DNA from: CAYVNU01 sp964453265
Lineage (GTDB): Bacteria > Patescibacteriota > Doudnabacteria > UBA920
Length of the DNA: 11,281 nucleotides
Direction of reading: 5' to 3'
Assembly: GCA_964453265.1 (NCBI GenBank)
Contig: CAYVNU010000031.1
Coordinates: 1-11,281, forward strand
The notes under the pieces were generated by a model. It had not been told where the DNA came from. It saw nothing but the letters and a program-made list of their open reading frames with translations, and searched no databases. Positions 5,828 through 10,902 of the stretch are shown here, piece after piece. How positions within the stretch are numbered: the stretch's first letter is position 1; every line of letters starts with the position of its first letter. Both the position numbers and the translations under genes were made by a program.

Positions 5828-6919
5828 ATGCGTGATTGGAAAAAGCCTGGCCATTTAAATATTGAAAATAAGCCAAATAATAAAATAGTTTGGCTAATTT
5901 TTGCGTTTACGATTTTACTTCTGGGAGCATGGTTGGTTTATAAAAATAATCATAATTCAGAAAAAATTGATAAAGCACAAAATGCGCCTAAAAATGAAGA
6001 AGCTTTACCAGTCATAGATTTAACTCCGGCAATTAATGGAATTTTAGTCGAAGAAGCCACGGCTCTACAAAGGCCAATAGCCGTGGTTGTGGAAAATCAT
6101 CCTGATGCAAGGCCGCAGTCAGGTTTAGTTGATGCTGATATAGTTTACGAAACTTTGGCCGAAGGCGGGATTACCAGATTTTTAGCAATTTACCAGACTA
6201 AAGAGGTGAAAAATATCGGACCAATTCGTTCAGCCCGCACTTATTTTGCCGAGATTGCCAATGAACTCGGGGCGGTTTTCGCACATGTGGGCGGCAATAG
6301 TGATGCCTTGGAAAATATAAGAAACCGAGTTTATCCGAATGTTTCCGATGCTGATCAGTTTTTTAACGACCCGTATTTTCACCGTATTAAGCAGCGGCCA
6401 ATGCCTCATAATGTTTATACTTCTATTGCAAATTTAAAAGAATTATCGCTTACGCATAAATTTAGTCAGCAGGCAAATTTAGCTACGTGGAAATTCAAAG
6501 ATGTTGAAAAATCCGCAACTTCCAGCCAAGAAATTACCATTAATTTTTCGGAAAAAGATTATGAAGTTAGTTATGTTTTTGACCCGATAAAAAATTTGTA
6601 TAAAAGATATTTAGCAGGCAAGGCACATAAAGATTTAGACAGCGGCCGCCAAATTGAAGTAAAAAATGTAATAGTCCAGTTTGTAAAAACTTTCCCGACA
6701 AAAACCGACACGCTTTATTCTATTGGCATGGATTTAACAAGTGGCGGTAAGGCTTTGGTTTTTTCAAACGGACAAGCTGCAAATGCGGTATGGAAGAAAA
6801 CTTTAGACGGTAGAACCAGGTATTATGATTTAAATAATTTAGAAATTATTTTTAACCCCGGTCAAATATGGGTGGCGTTGGTTCCTGAAGAAAGAGAACC
6901 TTTAGTAATATGGAAATAA
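5828..6919 (+). CDS. DUF3048 domain protein (YerB-like), membrane anchored
   Basis: A 363-aa protein with a short basic N-terminus, one membrane helix at about 20-38 and a large extracytoplasmic part. There is no lipobox Cys, unlike the YerB lipoproteins of Firmicutes, so it is a signal-anchor form. The DUF3048 N-terminal domain (about 82-225) shows RPIAVVVEN (82-90), GLVDADIVYE (99-108), EGGITRF (112-118), GPIRSAR (131-137) and MPHNVYTS (192-199). The C-terminal domain (about 238-355) ends with the characteristic NPGQIWVALVP (343-353). The family's biochemical role is not established; it is a conserved cell-surface protein in Gram-positives and Patescibacteria. It converges on rpmB across a shared terminator, and its promoter overlaps the previous gene's terminator. 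Confidence 0.93.
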   Translation: MRDWKKPGHLNIENKPNNKIVWLIFAFTILLLGAWLVYKNNHNSEKIDKAQNAPKNEEALPVIDLTPAINGILVEEATALQRPIAVVVENHPDARPQSGLVDADIVYETLAEGGITRFLAIYQTKEVKNIGPIRSARTYFAEIANELGAVFAHVGGNSDALENIRNRVYPNVSDADQFFNDPYFHRIKQRPMPHNVYTSIANLKELSLTHKFSQQANLATWKFKDVEKSATSSQEITINFSEKDYEVSYVFDPIKNLYKRYLAGKAHKDLDSGRQIEVKNVIVQFVKTFPTKTDTLYSIGMDLTSGGKALVFSNGQAANAVWKKTLDGRTRYYDLNNLEIIFNPGQIWVALVPEEREPLVIWK

Positions 6920-6929
6920 GTTAAATAAA

Positions 6930-6957
6930 AAAACTTCCCGCATAAGCGGGAAGTTTT
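6930..6957. terminator. bidirectional terminator between DUF3048 gene and rpmB
   Basis: A perfect 12-bp stem (6930-6941 with 6946-6957) has core CTTCCCGC/GCGGGAAG and tetraloop ATAA. On the plus strand it ends in only four T, while on the minus strand it is followed by a longer T tract, so it serves best for rpmB but lies suitably for both convergent genes. Confidence 0.9.
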
Positions 6958-6967
6958 AAATACAAAT

Positions 6968-7141
6968 TTATTTGGCTTTGGACTTGGTTTTAATGCAGCG
7001 TGTGCAGGCCTTAACTCTTTGGCCGTTAAAAACCGAGTATTGTAAATTAGGAAGCAATCTGACTATAGACGGCCTCATAGAGTGGGAACGTTTTATGGTG
7101 CGGCTGTAAATTTTACCGCATACTGCGCACATTCTTGGCAT
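6968..7141 (-). CDS. rpmB: 50S ribosomal protein L28
   Basis: A 57-aa basic protein that begins MPRMCAVCGKIYSRTIKRSHS, the usual L28 start in which CxxCGK is followed by a conserved Ser-His. It continues with RLLPNLQYSVFNGQRVKACTRCIK, matching the PNLQ and (K/R)V..C..C..(C/A)I parts of zinc-type L28. The Cys pairs at 5/8 and 46/49 form a likely four-Cys zinc site. It is shorter than the E. coli protein, as is common for ribosomal proteins in Patescibacteria. L28 binds 23S rRNA in the large subunit near the exit region. The gene stands alone on the minus strand and ends at the shared terminator 6930-6957. No Shine-Dalgarno site is seen. The identification is firm despite the small size. Confidence 0.93.
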   Translation of the reverse strand: MPRMCAVCGKIYSRTIKRSHSMRPSIVRLLPNLQYSVFNGQRVKACTRCIKTKSKAK

Positions 7142-7216
7142 AAATAATAGGGAAAATTTAAATTTAAGTAACTAGTAGATGATACCAGAGTTTGGTAATT
7201 TTGGCAAGTACAGAAC

Positions 7217-7291
7217 ATTCTAACATCTTAACACGCTAACATTTTAACAATGCTGATATGTTAGGATGCTAAGATGATATTATGTTAAAAT
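7217..7291. repeat. inverted arrays of 8-base tandem units before the protease gene
   Basis: Four units of eight on one strand (ATTCTAAC, ATCTTAAC, ACGCTAAC, ATTTTAAC; 7217-7248) are followed, after a short centre, by units in the opposite sense (GTTAGGAT, GCTAAGAT, GATATTAT, GTTAAAAT; 7260-7291). The last unit is the exact reverse complement of the fourth and also contains the promoter -10. The arrays can fold on each other into an imperfect hairpin. Confidence 0.82.
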
Positions 7292-7297
7292 GAAAAC
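7283..7297 (+). promoter_or_regulatory. promoter of the site-2 protease gene, predicted leaderless
   Basis: Extended -10 TGTTAAAAT (7283-7291), six bases (GAAAAC) and ATG at 7298, the same layout as before the exporter and DUF3048 genes. No good -35 is visible. The -10 is formed by the last unit of an 8-base inverted array. Confidence 0.62.
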
Positions 7298-7906
7298 ATG
7301 GAAATACTTATTACTTTCATTATTTTAATATTCTCAGCAATAGTCCACGAAGTGGCGCACGGGCTTATGGCGGAAAAGTTGGGCGATGATACTGCCAGGG
7401 AGCAGGGGAGAATTACTTTAAATCCTATTCCACACATTGACCCTTTCGGCTCTTTGCTTTTACCGCTATTACTCTTAATGGCGGGGTCGCCGATTGTTTT
7501 TGGCGCGGCCAGGCCGGTGCCGGTTGATTTTGAAAGTCTGAGGCCAAAAAAATTAGGTATGGCGCTCGTTGCGCTTGCCGGCCCATTAAGCAATTTTTTA
7601 TTAGCGATTTTGTTTGTTGTGCCAATTAAACTCAATTTGGTCAATGCTATATCCGGACCTATACTGTTAAAAGCAATTTTAATTAATTTAGTTTTGGGAG
7701 TTTTTAATTTAATTCCTATTCCGCCTTTAGACGGCAGTAAAATTTTAGCTTCATTTTTGCCTGACTCAGCCATGGCAAAAATTTTAGAGCTGGAACGCTG
7801 GGGTTTTATTTTAGTAATTTTATTTTTATACTCCGGACTTTTAAATTTAGTTTTAGTGCCGGTAATTTTATGGTTTGCCCAAATTTTTAAAGTAAATTTA
7901 TTTTAA
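7298..7906 (+). CDS. site-2 protease family membrane metalloprotease (peptidase M50)
   Basis: A 202-aa integral membrane protease of the short M50 type. The zinc motif HEVAH is at 17-21, inside the first helix (about 4-24). The third zinc ligand is D145 in NLIPIPPLDG (137-146), the N-P-x-x-D-G equivalent. Between them lie GRITLNPIPHIDPFGSLLLP (38-57), LAGPLSNFLLAILF (93-106) and other helices typical of the compact M50B group, giving about five to six membrane segments. No PDZ domain is present. Such enzymes cut membrane-spanning segments, often releasing regulators, but the substrate is unknown. Its stop overlaps the next gene's start (TAATG), so the HIT protein is translationally coupled. 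Confidence 0.93.
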   Translation: MEILITFIILIFSAIVHEVAHGLMAEKLGDDTAREQGRITLNPIPHIDPFGSLLLPLLLLMAGSPIVFGAARPVPVDFESLRPKKLGMALVALAGPLSNFLLAILFVVPIKLNLVNAISGPILLKAILINLVLGVFNLIPIPPLDGSKILASFLPDSAMAKILELERWGFILVILFLYSGLLNLVLVPVILWFAQIFKVNLF

Positions 7907-8427
7907 TGAAATACTTTTACAGTCCGTTTAGGCTTGACTATCAGCCAAAAAAAACTAAGAACTGTCCTTTTTGTGATAAAGAAAAACTCTCTAGTCATTC
8001 AATAAAAGACAAAAAAGGAAAAATAATAGAAAACGAGAGCTATATTTGGCTGGTAAACTGGTACCCGAGATGCGATGGTCATACTATGGTGGTGCCCAAA
8101 AGACATATTCTAAATTTAGAAGAAGAGACTTCCAAAGAAGTTTTATTAAGAAACGAGCTATTTTTAAAAGCCATAAAAGCTTTAAAAAAAGTTTACCCTA
8201 AATCAGGCTATGAAATATTTTTACAAACCGGCGAAGGTTCTGATTCCACAGTTCCTCATTTGCATTGGCACGTAATGTCTGTGCTGGAATCTGATAATTT
8301 AAAGGGTATTTCTAAGTTAGGAAAGCTAGTTGTAAGAGAAAAAGGCGAGAAAAGAGAAGTTCTTTATCCGGTTTCTATTATTCATGCTCGGGAAAGTTTG
8401 CAGCAGGCCTTAACTAAAGTTTTATAA
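7906..8427 (+). CDS. HIT domain protein (nucleotide hydrolase/transferase)
   Basis: A 173-aa histidine-triad protein. The active-site motif is HLHWHV (118-123), with His at 118, 120 and 122; the middle His is the nucleophile in the family. An N-terminal CPFC (20-23) plus the downstream KRH is a likely zinc site, as in the Ap4A-phosphorylase and GalT-like branches. The core helix-strand part reads WLVNWYPRCDGHTMVVPKRHI (48-68). The family hydrolyses or transfers nucleoside monophosphates (ApnA, AMP-lysine, nucleotide sugars); the exact substrate is not predictable. The start codon shares its A with the stop of the protease gene (TAATG), so the two form a coupled operon. No functional link between them is known. 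Confidence 0.92.
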   Translation: MKYFYSPFRLDYQPKKTKNCPFCDKEKLSSHSIKDKKGKIIENESYIWLVNWYPRCDGHTMVVPKRHILNLEEETSKEVLLRNELFLKAIKALKKVYPKSGYEIFLQTGEGSDSTVPHLHWHVMSVLESDNLKGISKLGKLVVREKGEKREVLYPVSIIHARESLQQALTKVL

Positions 8428-8443
8428 ATTAATAATATTAAAT

Positions 8444-8806
8444 ATGGAAAAAATAGGAACACCAGTTGAATACGGCGATTTATTTCGCGAACATGTGAGT
8501 ATTGAAGTTGTTTTTGAAAAAATAAACGGCGTTTGGCAACAGACTCAAAAGCGAGTTACTCCGGGCTTAGAGAATGTTTTAGGTGGTGTTGTGAATGCCG
8601 ACTATCCCGATTTGGCTAGGGATGTCGAAGATGGAATCCAAGCAAATAATTATAGGATATATATAGCAGAAATTATAAGAAGTGCGGATAAAAAAGGTAT
8701 TAAAGTAGAATTAAGTGAAGCTCTTGGAAATAATGTTATTTCAGCTAAATTGGTTTTTAGTTTGAAGTCTGAAAAGTCTGTGGCAATAAAACGACTGGGT
8801 AGTTGA
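8444..8806 (+). CDS. unknown 120-aa protein
   Basis: I do not recognise this protein. It is soluble, with no membrane helix or signal peptide. It has an apparent alternation of beta strands and helices: VSIEVVFEKINGVWQQTQKRV (18-38), a Gly-rich turn ENVLGGVV, a helix-like YPDLARDVEDGI, and a C-terminal half with VISAKLVFSLKSEKSVAIKRL. No metal or nucleotide motif is visible. Codon use resembles its neighbours. It starts 16 bases after the HIT gene stop, so it may be in that operon. TAATAT (8433-8438) lies five bases before the ATG and could instead drive a leaderless mRNA. It ends with TGA, so UGA is not recoded here unless the frame runs on. A 40-nt palindrome follows. Confidence 0.7.
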   Translation: MEKIGTPVEYGDLFREHVSIEVVFEKINGVWQQTQKRVTPGLENVLGGVVNADYPDLARDVEDGIQANNYRIYIAEIIRSADKKGIKVELSEALGNNVISAKLVFSLKSEKSVAIKRLGS

Positions 8807-8813
8807 TATAAAT

Positions 8814-8860
8814 AACAAGGGGAATCCTTGCATATGCAAGGATTCCCCTTGTTTAGTTTT
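8814..8860 (+). terminator. 40-nt perfect palindrome with T tract, likely terminator
   Basis: Bases 8814-8853 are a perfect palindrome centred at 8833/8834; the arms run AACAAGGGGAATCC then TTGCAT, and the centre is CATATG. TAGTTTTTT follows. It comes eight bases after the stop of the 120-aa gene and faces another terminator of the minus-strand gene. Confidence 0.78.
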
Positions 8861-8881
8861 TTATTTTGGTGAATTTATTTT

Positions 8882-8939
8882 AAAAAAATACCGGCACCAT
8901 GTTCCGCTTTTCTGCCCGAGGGCAGACGCGGGGTGCCGG
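8882..8939 (-). terminator. terminator of the minus-strand 69-aa gene
   Basis: A three-tier hairpin: CCGGCACC/GGTGCCGG (8891-8898/8932-8939), CCGC/GCGG (8904-8907/8928-8931) and TCTGCC/GGCAGA (8911-8916/8921-8926) with a CGAG loop. On the minus strand it is followed by TATTTTTTT (8890-8882). It lies about 25 bases after the stop codon. Confidence 0.85.
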
Positions 8940-8965
8940 CTTTAGATCCGAACCAGTCTTGGTCA

Positions 8966-9175
8966 CTACCAAGGCTGTACGGCGATTGATCGTCCGCCCA
9001 AAGAGACGTCGATTATCTTGAAGACTTCTTTTGAAACTGTAATCGAATCATCTTTTGCCGGAGGTGAGATGAGTGGCCAGTTTACGTTGACCTTAGTCAT
9101 ATTGCCTGTTCTTTCGACAAACATGACAAAACCAACGTTTTTCCAGTTGGTAATTTCCTCCCCTTTTTGGAACAT
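8966..9175 (-). CDS. small unknown protein, 69 aa
   Basis: I do not recognise a named family. The protein reads as an ordinary folded small protein with strands (VGFVMFVERTG, KVNVNWPL, SITVSKEVFKIIDVSL, RSIAVQPW) that suggest a compact beta barrel. It has no Cys or membrane segment. It is real rather than a shadow because it has its own promoter (9182-9208), a strong terminator (8882-8939) and no competing gene on the other strand. The ATG at 9175 is preferred over an upstream TTG (9178) because it lies exactly six bases after the -10 box, as at four other genes in the window. Its promoter nearly matches that of the minus-strand gene at 10903-11127. Function is unknown. Confidence 0.72.
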   Translation of the reverse strand: MFQKGEEITNWKNVGFVMFVERTGNMTKVNVNWPLISPPAKDDSITVSKEVFKIIDVSLGGRSIAVQPW

Positions 9176-9208
9176 CAATAAAAAATATCAGAGAGAGAGT
9201 TTTGTAAA
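9176..9208 (-). promoter_or_regulatory. promoter of the 69-aa gene, predicted leaderless
   Basis: On the minus strand: -35 TTTACA (9208-9203), a 15-base spacer rich in CT repeats, and extended -10 TGATATTTT (9190-9182). Six bases follow and then the ATG at 9175. The 25 bases from the -35 on match the promoter at 11234-11210 at 23 positions. Confidence 0.66.
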
Positions 9209-9245
9209 CCCCACACTAATTTTTGGGTCAAAATTAGTGTGGGGT
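9208..9245. repeat. 16-bp stem-loop between divergent promoters
   Basis: ACCCCACACTAATTTT (9208-9223) pairs perfectly with AAAATTAGTGTGGGGT (9230-9245) around loop TGGGTC. It sits exactly between the minus-strand -35 (9203-9208) and the plus-strand -35 of the ribosomal operon (9254-9259), so it could be an operator or a repeat inserted between the promoters. Confidence 0.88.
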
Positions 9246-9253
9246 AAAGGCAG

Positions 9254-9281
9254 TTGACATATTTACAAAAAATGGTAAAAT
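9254..9281 (+). promoter_or_regulatory. strong promoter of the rpsL-rpsG leader
   Basis: A consensus -35 TTGACA (9254-9259), a 16-base spacer and extended -10 TGGTAAAAT (9273-9281). It is the best sigma-70-type promoter in the window, as expected for a ribosomal operon. The start point should be near 9288, which leaves about 280 bases before rpsL. Confidence 0.88.
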
Positions 9282-9287
9282 ATAAAA

Positions 9288-9464
9288 ACAATCTAATGAA
9301 ACCGACTAGAACATAGTCAATTACATTAATTTGTCGCAAAATTGGGAAGATAACCTCACCTAACCTCTCCTTTAAAAAGTAGAGGAATGTGGGAACACTC
9401 AAAGGTTTCGAGTGAGTACCAAATGTGCGAAGTAGACGTAAAACTGACGTCGATCAGTTTTTTT
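9288..9464 (+). ncRNA. structured leader or small RNA upstream of rpsL
   Basis: About 175 bases between the strong promoter and a terminator-like hairpin, without a convincing ORF. Possible helices are GACTA/TAGTC (9304-9308/9314-9318), a long arm CTCAC/GTGGG (9355-9359/9389-9393) enclosing CCTCT/AGAGG (9364-9368/9381-9385), and CACTC/GAGTG (9396-9400/9410-9414). The CCTCT arm resembles the AACCTCTCC repeats near 10785, so part may be repeat-derived. No known riboswitch consensus was recognised. It could be an attenuation leader for the S12-S7 operon or a separate small RNA. Confidence 0.45.
9440..9464 (+). terminator. terminator/attenuator in the rpsL leader
   Basis: AAAACTGA (9440-9447) pairs with TCAGTTTT (9454-9461) across six bases and runs into a seven-T tract (9458-9464). 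It lies 105 bases before the rpsL ATG and downstream of the only evident promoter. A competing helix, GACGT (9435-9439) with ACGTC (9447-9451), would disrupt it. Confidence 0.66.
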
Positions 9465-9487
9465 GTTTGCAAAGAATAATAATTAGC

Positions 9488-9556
9488 AAGTAGTAAGTAG
9501 TAGGTAGTAAGTAGCCAACCAAGGTCCGGCTACCAACTACCAGACTACCAACTACC
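9488..9556. repeat. inverted arrays of 7-base tandem units before rpsL
   Basis: Four units AAGTAGT, AAGTAGT, AGGTAGT, AAGTAGC (9488-9515) face, across 12 bases, the units GGCTACC, AACTACC, AGACTACC, AACTACC (9528-9556). The inner ends GTAGCC/GGCTAC pair perfectly and the rest pairs imperfectly. The array ends four bases before the AGGA Shine-Dalgarno site of rpsL (9561-9564). Confidence 0.82.
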
Positions 9557-9568
9557 CACTAGGAAAAA

Positions 9569-9982
9569 ATGCCAACAATCAATCAGTTAGTAAGAAAAGG
9601 CAGAAGTCCGCTTAGGAGCAAAAGCAAGTCTCCGGCGCTTCAGCGAAGAATTAACCTTATTAAAAATAAGGTCATACCTTTAAAAACCGGTTCGCCATTT
9701 ATGCGCGGCGTGTGTTTAAAGGTTTATACCACTACCCCGAAAAAGCCGAACTCGGCTTTGCGCAAAGTGGCCAAGGTTAAATTAACCAACGGTATGGAAG
9801 TTATTGCTTACATTCCGGGTATTGGCCATAATTTGCAGGAACACAGTGTAGTTATGATCCGCGGCGGTCGTGTAAAAGATTTGCCGGGTGTTCGTTATCA
9901 CATTGTTAGAGGAAAACTAGATACTCTCGGAGTCGACGGGAGAAAAGGAAGCCGCTCTAAATATGGAGCGAAACGGAAATAA
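9569..9982 (+). CDS. rpsL: 30S ribosomal protein S12
   Basis: A 137-aa S12. It has the conserved MPTINQLVRKGR start, TTTPKKPNSALRKV (54-67), GIGHNLQEHSVVMIRGGRVKDLPGVRYHIVRG (84-115) and KYGAKRK end. Lys residues in PKKPNS (K58, K59) and RVKDLPG (K103, P106) are the wild-type ones linked to streptomycin sensitivity; D104 matches the Asp methylthiolated in other bacteria. Between PAL and RGVC there are about 21 residues, compared with six in E. coli; B. subtilis S12 carries a similar long segment, so this is the long form, not an anomaly. S12 lies at the decoding centre of the small subunit. The ATG has an AGGA site only four bases upstream. It is transcribed with rpsG from the promoter at 9254. 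Confidence 0.97.
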   Translation: MPTINQLVRKGRSPLRSKSKSPALQRRINLIKNKVIPLKTGSPFMRGVCLKVYTTTPKKPNSALRKVAKVKLTNGMEVIAYIPGIGHNLQEHSVVMIRGGRVKDLPGVRYHIVRGKLDTLGVDGRKGSRSKYGAKRK

Positions 9983-10066
9983 TTTTTAATTTTATAATTT
10001 TTCAATTTTTAAATAATTTTTTAAAGCCTAAATTTAAAAAATTAAAAATTGGAAATTAAAAATTTT
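9981..10066. repeat. AT-only inverted repeat between rpsL and rpsG
   Basis: The 91-base spacer is almost only A and T and folds back on itself. A perfect 11-bp stem AATTTTTTAAA/TTTAAAAAATT (10015-10025/10033-10043) surrounds loop GCCTAAA. Further arms such as CAATTTTT/AAAAATTG and AATTTTTAATT/AATTAAAAATT pair farther out. It looks like degenerate short-unit arrays in inverted orientation, the same plan as before rpsL and the protease gene. No promoter or Shine-Dalgarno site for rpsG is evident within it. Confidence 0.72.
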
Positions 10067-10073
10067 AACACAA

Positions 10074-10655
10074 ATGCCAAGAAAAGCACGAAGTTACGAT
10101 AAACACACTCCTGACCCGGACCCAAAGTACGGCTCAGTTAAATATGCCAAATTCATTAACTATTTAATGGAACGCGGCAAAAAAAATACTGCTCGTAAGA
10201 TTTTTTATGATGCTTTAGAGATAGTTACTGAAAAAGCAGAGAGTTTAGTACAGCCGGCAGTTGTGGCTAAGCCGGCTGTAGCTGGCAAAACAGCAACTGA
10301 CGCTGATCAAAAAGCCCAAAAAGCCCAAAAATTAGATGGTCGCCAAGTTTTTGACATAGCGCTAAAAAATATAGCGCCTATAATGGAATTAAAATCTCGC
10401 AGAATCGGCGGCGCTAACTATCAGGTGCCTATGGAAGTTATGGAACCAAGAAAAACAACTTTGGCTATGCGCTGGCTTTTAATAGCTTGCCGCGCTAAAA
10501 AAGGCGCTCCTATGTCTGAAAAATTAGCCGCGGAAATTTTAGAAGCTTACAACAAGCAAGGTGCTTCAATAAAGAAACGCGACGACGTCCACAGAATGGC
10601 CGAAGCGAACAAAGCCTTTGCGCATTTTGCTAGGTTTGGAAACAAGCGCCGTTAG
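10074..10655 (+). CDS. rpsG: 30S ribosomal protein S7 with internal insertion
   Basis: A 193-aa S7, longer than the usual 156 or so. It has the DPKYGSVKYAKFINYLMERGKK start (16-37), the ELKSRRIGGANYQVPMEV core (105-122) and the RDDVHRMAEANKAFAHFARFG end (169-189). The extra length is a low-complexity Ala/Lys/Gln/Val stretch at about residues 58-87, between the second helix and the QVFDIALKNI helix. E. coli has only a short loop there (the RSGKSELEAF region). The encoding DNA includes a perfect 10-bp inverted repeat (10249-10280). S7 binds the 3' major domain of 16S rRNA and initiates head assembly. The gene has no Shine-Dalgarno site (AACACAAATG). fusA does not follow within the window, although it usually comes next in the str operon. 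Confidence 0.96.
   Translation: MPRKARSYDKHTPDPDPKYGSVKYAKFINYLMERGKKNTARKIFYDALEIVTEKAESLVQPAVVAKPAVAGKTATDADQKAQKAQKLDGRQVFDIALKNIAPIMELKSRRIGGANYQVPMEVMEPRKTTLAMRWLLIACRAKKGAPMSEKLAAEILEAYNKQGASIKKRDDVHRMAEANKAFAHFARFGNKRR
10249..10280. repeat. inverted repeat inside the S7 insertion
   Basis: TACAGCCGGC (10249-10258) pairs perfectly with GCCGGCTGTA (10271-10280) across 12 bases. It encodes about residues 59-69 of S7, within the family-atypical insertion, and its GC-rich arms contrast with the local AT-rich coding sequence. Confidence 0.85.
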
Positions 10656-10820
10656 ACCGCAGATACGCAGATAAAAACAGATAACACTGATACATAGCTG
10701 AAACCGCGGAGCATTCTCTCCTTTTAAGGAGAGATGTCGAGTGCATCCGAGGCAGAGAGGTTGCGGTAATCGGCAAAATATATAACCTCTCCCCAACCCT
10801 CCCCTTAAAAGGGGAGGGAG
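10656..10820. repeat. intergenic repeat remnants after rpsG
   Basis: No gene is visible here. First come CCGCAGATACGCAGAT-type tandem words (10658-10691). Then comes a palindromic arm TCTCTCCTT/AAGGAGAGA (10715-10723/10726-10734) enclosed by ACCGC/GCGGT (10703-10707/10763-10767). A third block has AACCTCTCCCC with the hairpin CCCTCCCC/GGGGAGGG (10797-10804/10811-10818). These words resemble dispersed repeats common in metagenomic Patescibacteria. No T tract makes any of them an obvious terminator for rpsG. Confidence 0.6.
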
Positions 10821-10840
10821 CGGAAAAAGAACTTTTACAA

Positions 10841-10882
10841 AAAAAGAACGCCGTCCTTTCCGCGGGTGCGGGGGATTCGGCG
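10841..10882 (-). terminator. terminator of the minus-strand 74-aa gene
   Basis: CGCCG/CGGCG (10849-10853/10878-10882), TCC/GGA (10854-10856/10873-10875) and CCGC/GCGG (10860-10863/10868-10871) form a nested hairpin. On the minus strand it is followed by TTCTTTTTTT. It lies about 20 bases after the gene's stop codon. Confidence 0.82.
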
Positions 10883-10902
10883 ATCTGTAGTGGTATCAGA
10901 AC

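Noticed and set aside
7285..7773. 162-aa minus-strand ORF
   Set aside because: It is antisense to the clearly identified site-2 protease; the Lys/Pro/Ser-rich composition is typical of a shadow frame.
9176..9178. TTG start at 9178 for the 69-aa protein
   Set aside because: ATG at 9175 is directly next to it and fits the six-base spacing from the -10 seen at other genes.
9018..9257. 79-aa plus-strand ORF
   Set aside because: It is opposite the minus-strand 69-aa gene, runs through that gene's promoter and the hairpin at 9208-9245, and ends in the rpsL promoter region.
9297..9317. Six-codon leader peptide starting at ATG 9297 in the rpsL leader
   Set aside because: Too short, without a Shine-Dalgarno site, and with no run of regulatory codons; the hairpin GACTA/TAGTC covers it.
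9175..9402. 75-aa minus-strand ORF
   Set aside because: It covers the divergent promoter region, the hairpin and the rpsL leader in antisense; it has no start signal and its composition follows the repeats.
7217..9556. CRISPR array in the tandem-unit regions
   Set aside because: Units are 7-8 bases without spacers and reverse orientation midway, unlike CRISPR repeats of about 25-40 bases.
9569..9982. Insertion in S12 as an oddity
   Set aside because: The longer segment between PAL and RGVC also occurs in B. subtilis S12, so it is a known long form.
10566..10796. 76-aa minus-strand ORF
   Set aside because: It overlaps the end of rpsG in antisense and the repeat remnants; no promoter or Shine-Dalgarno site.
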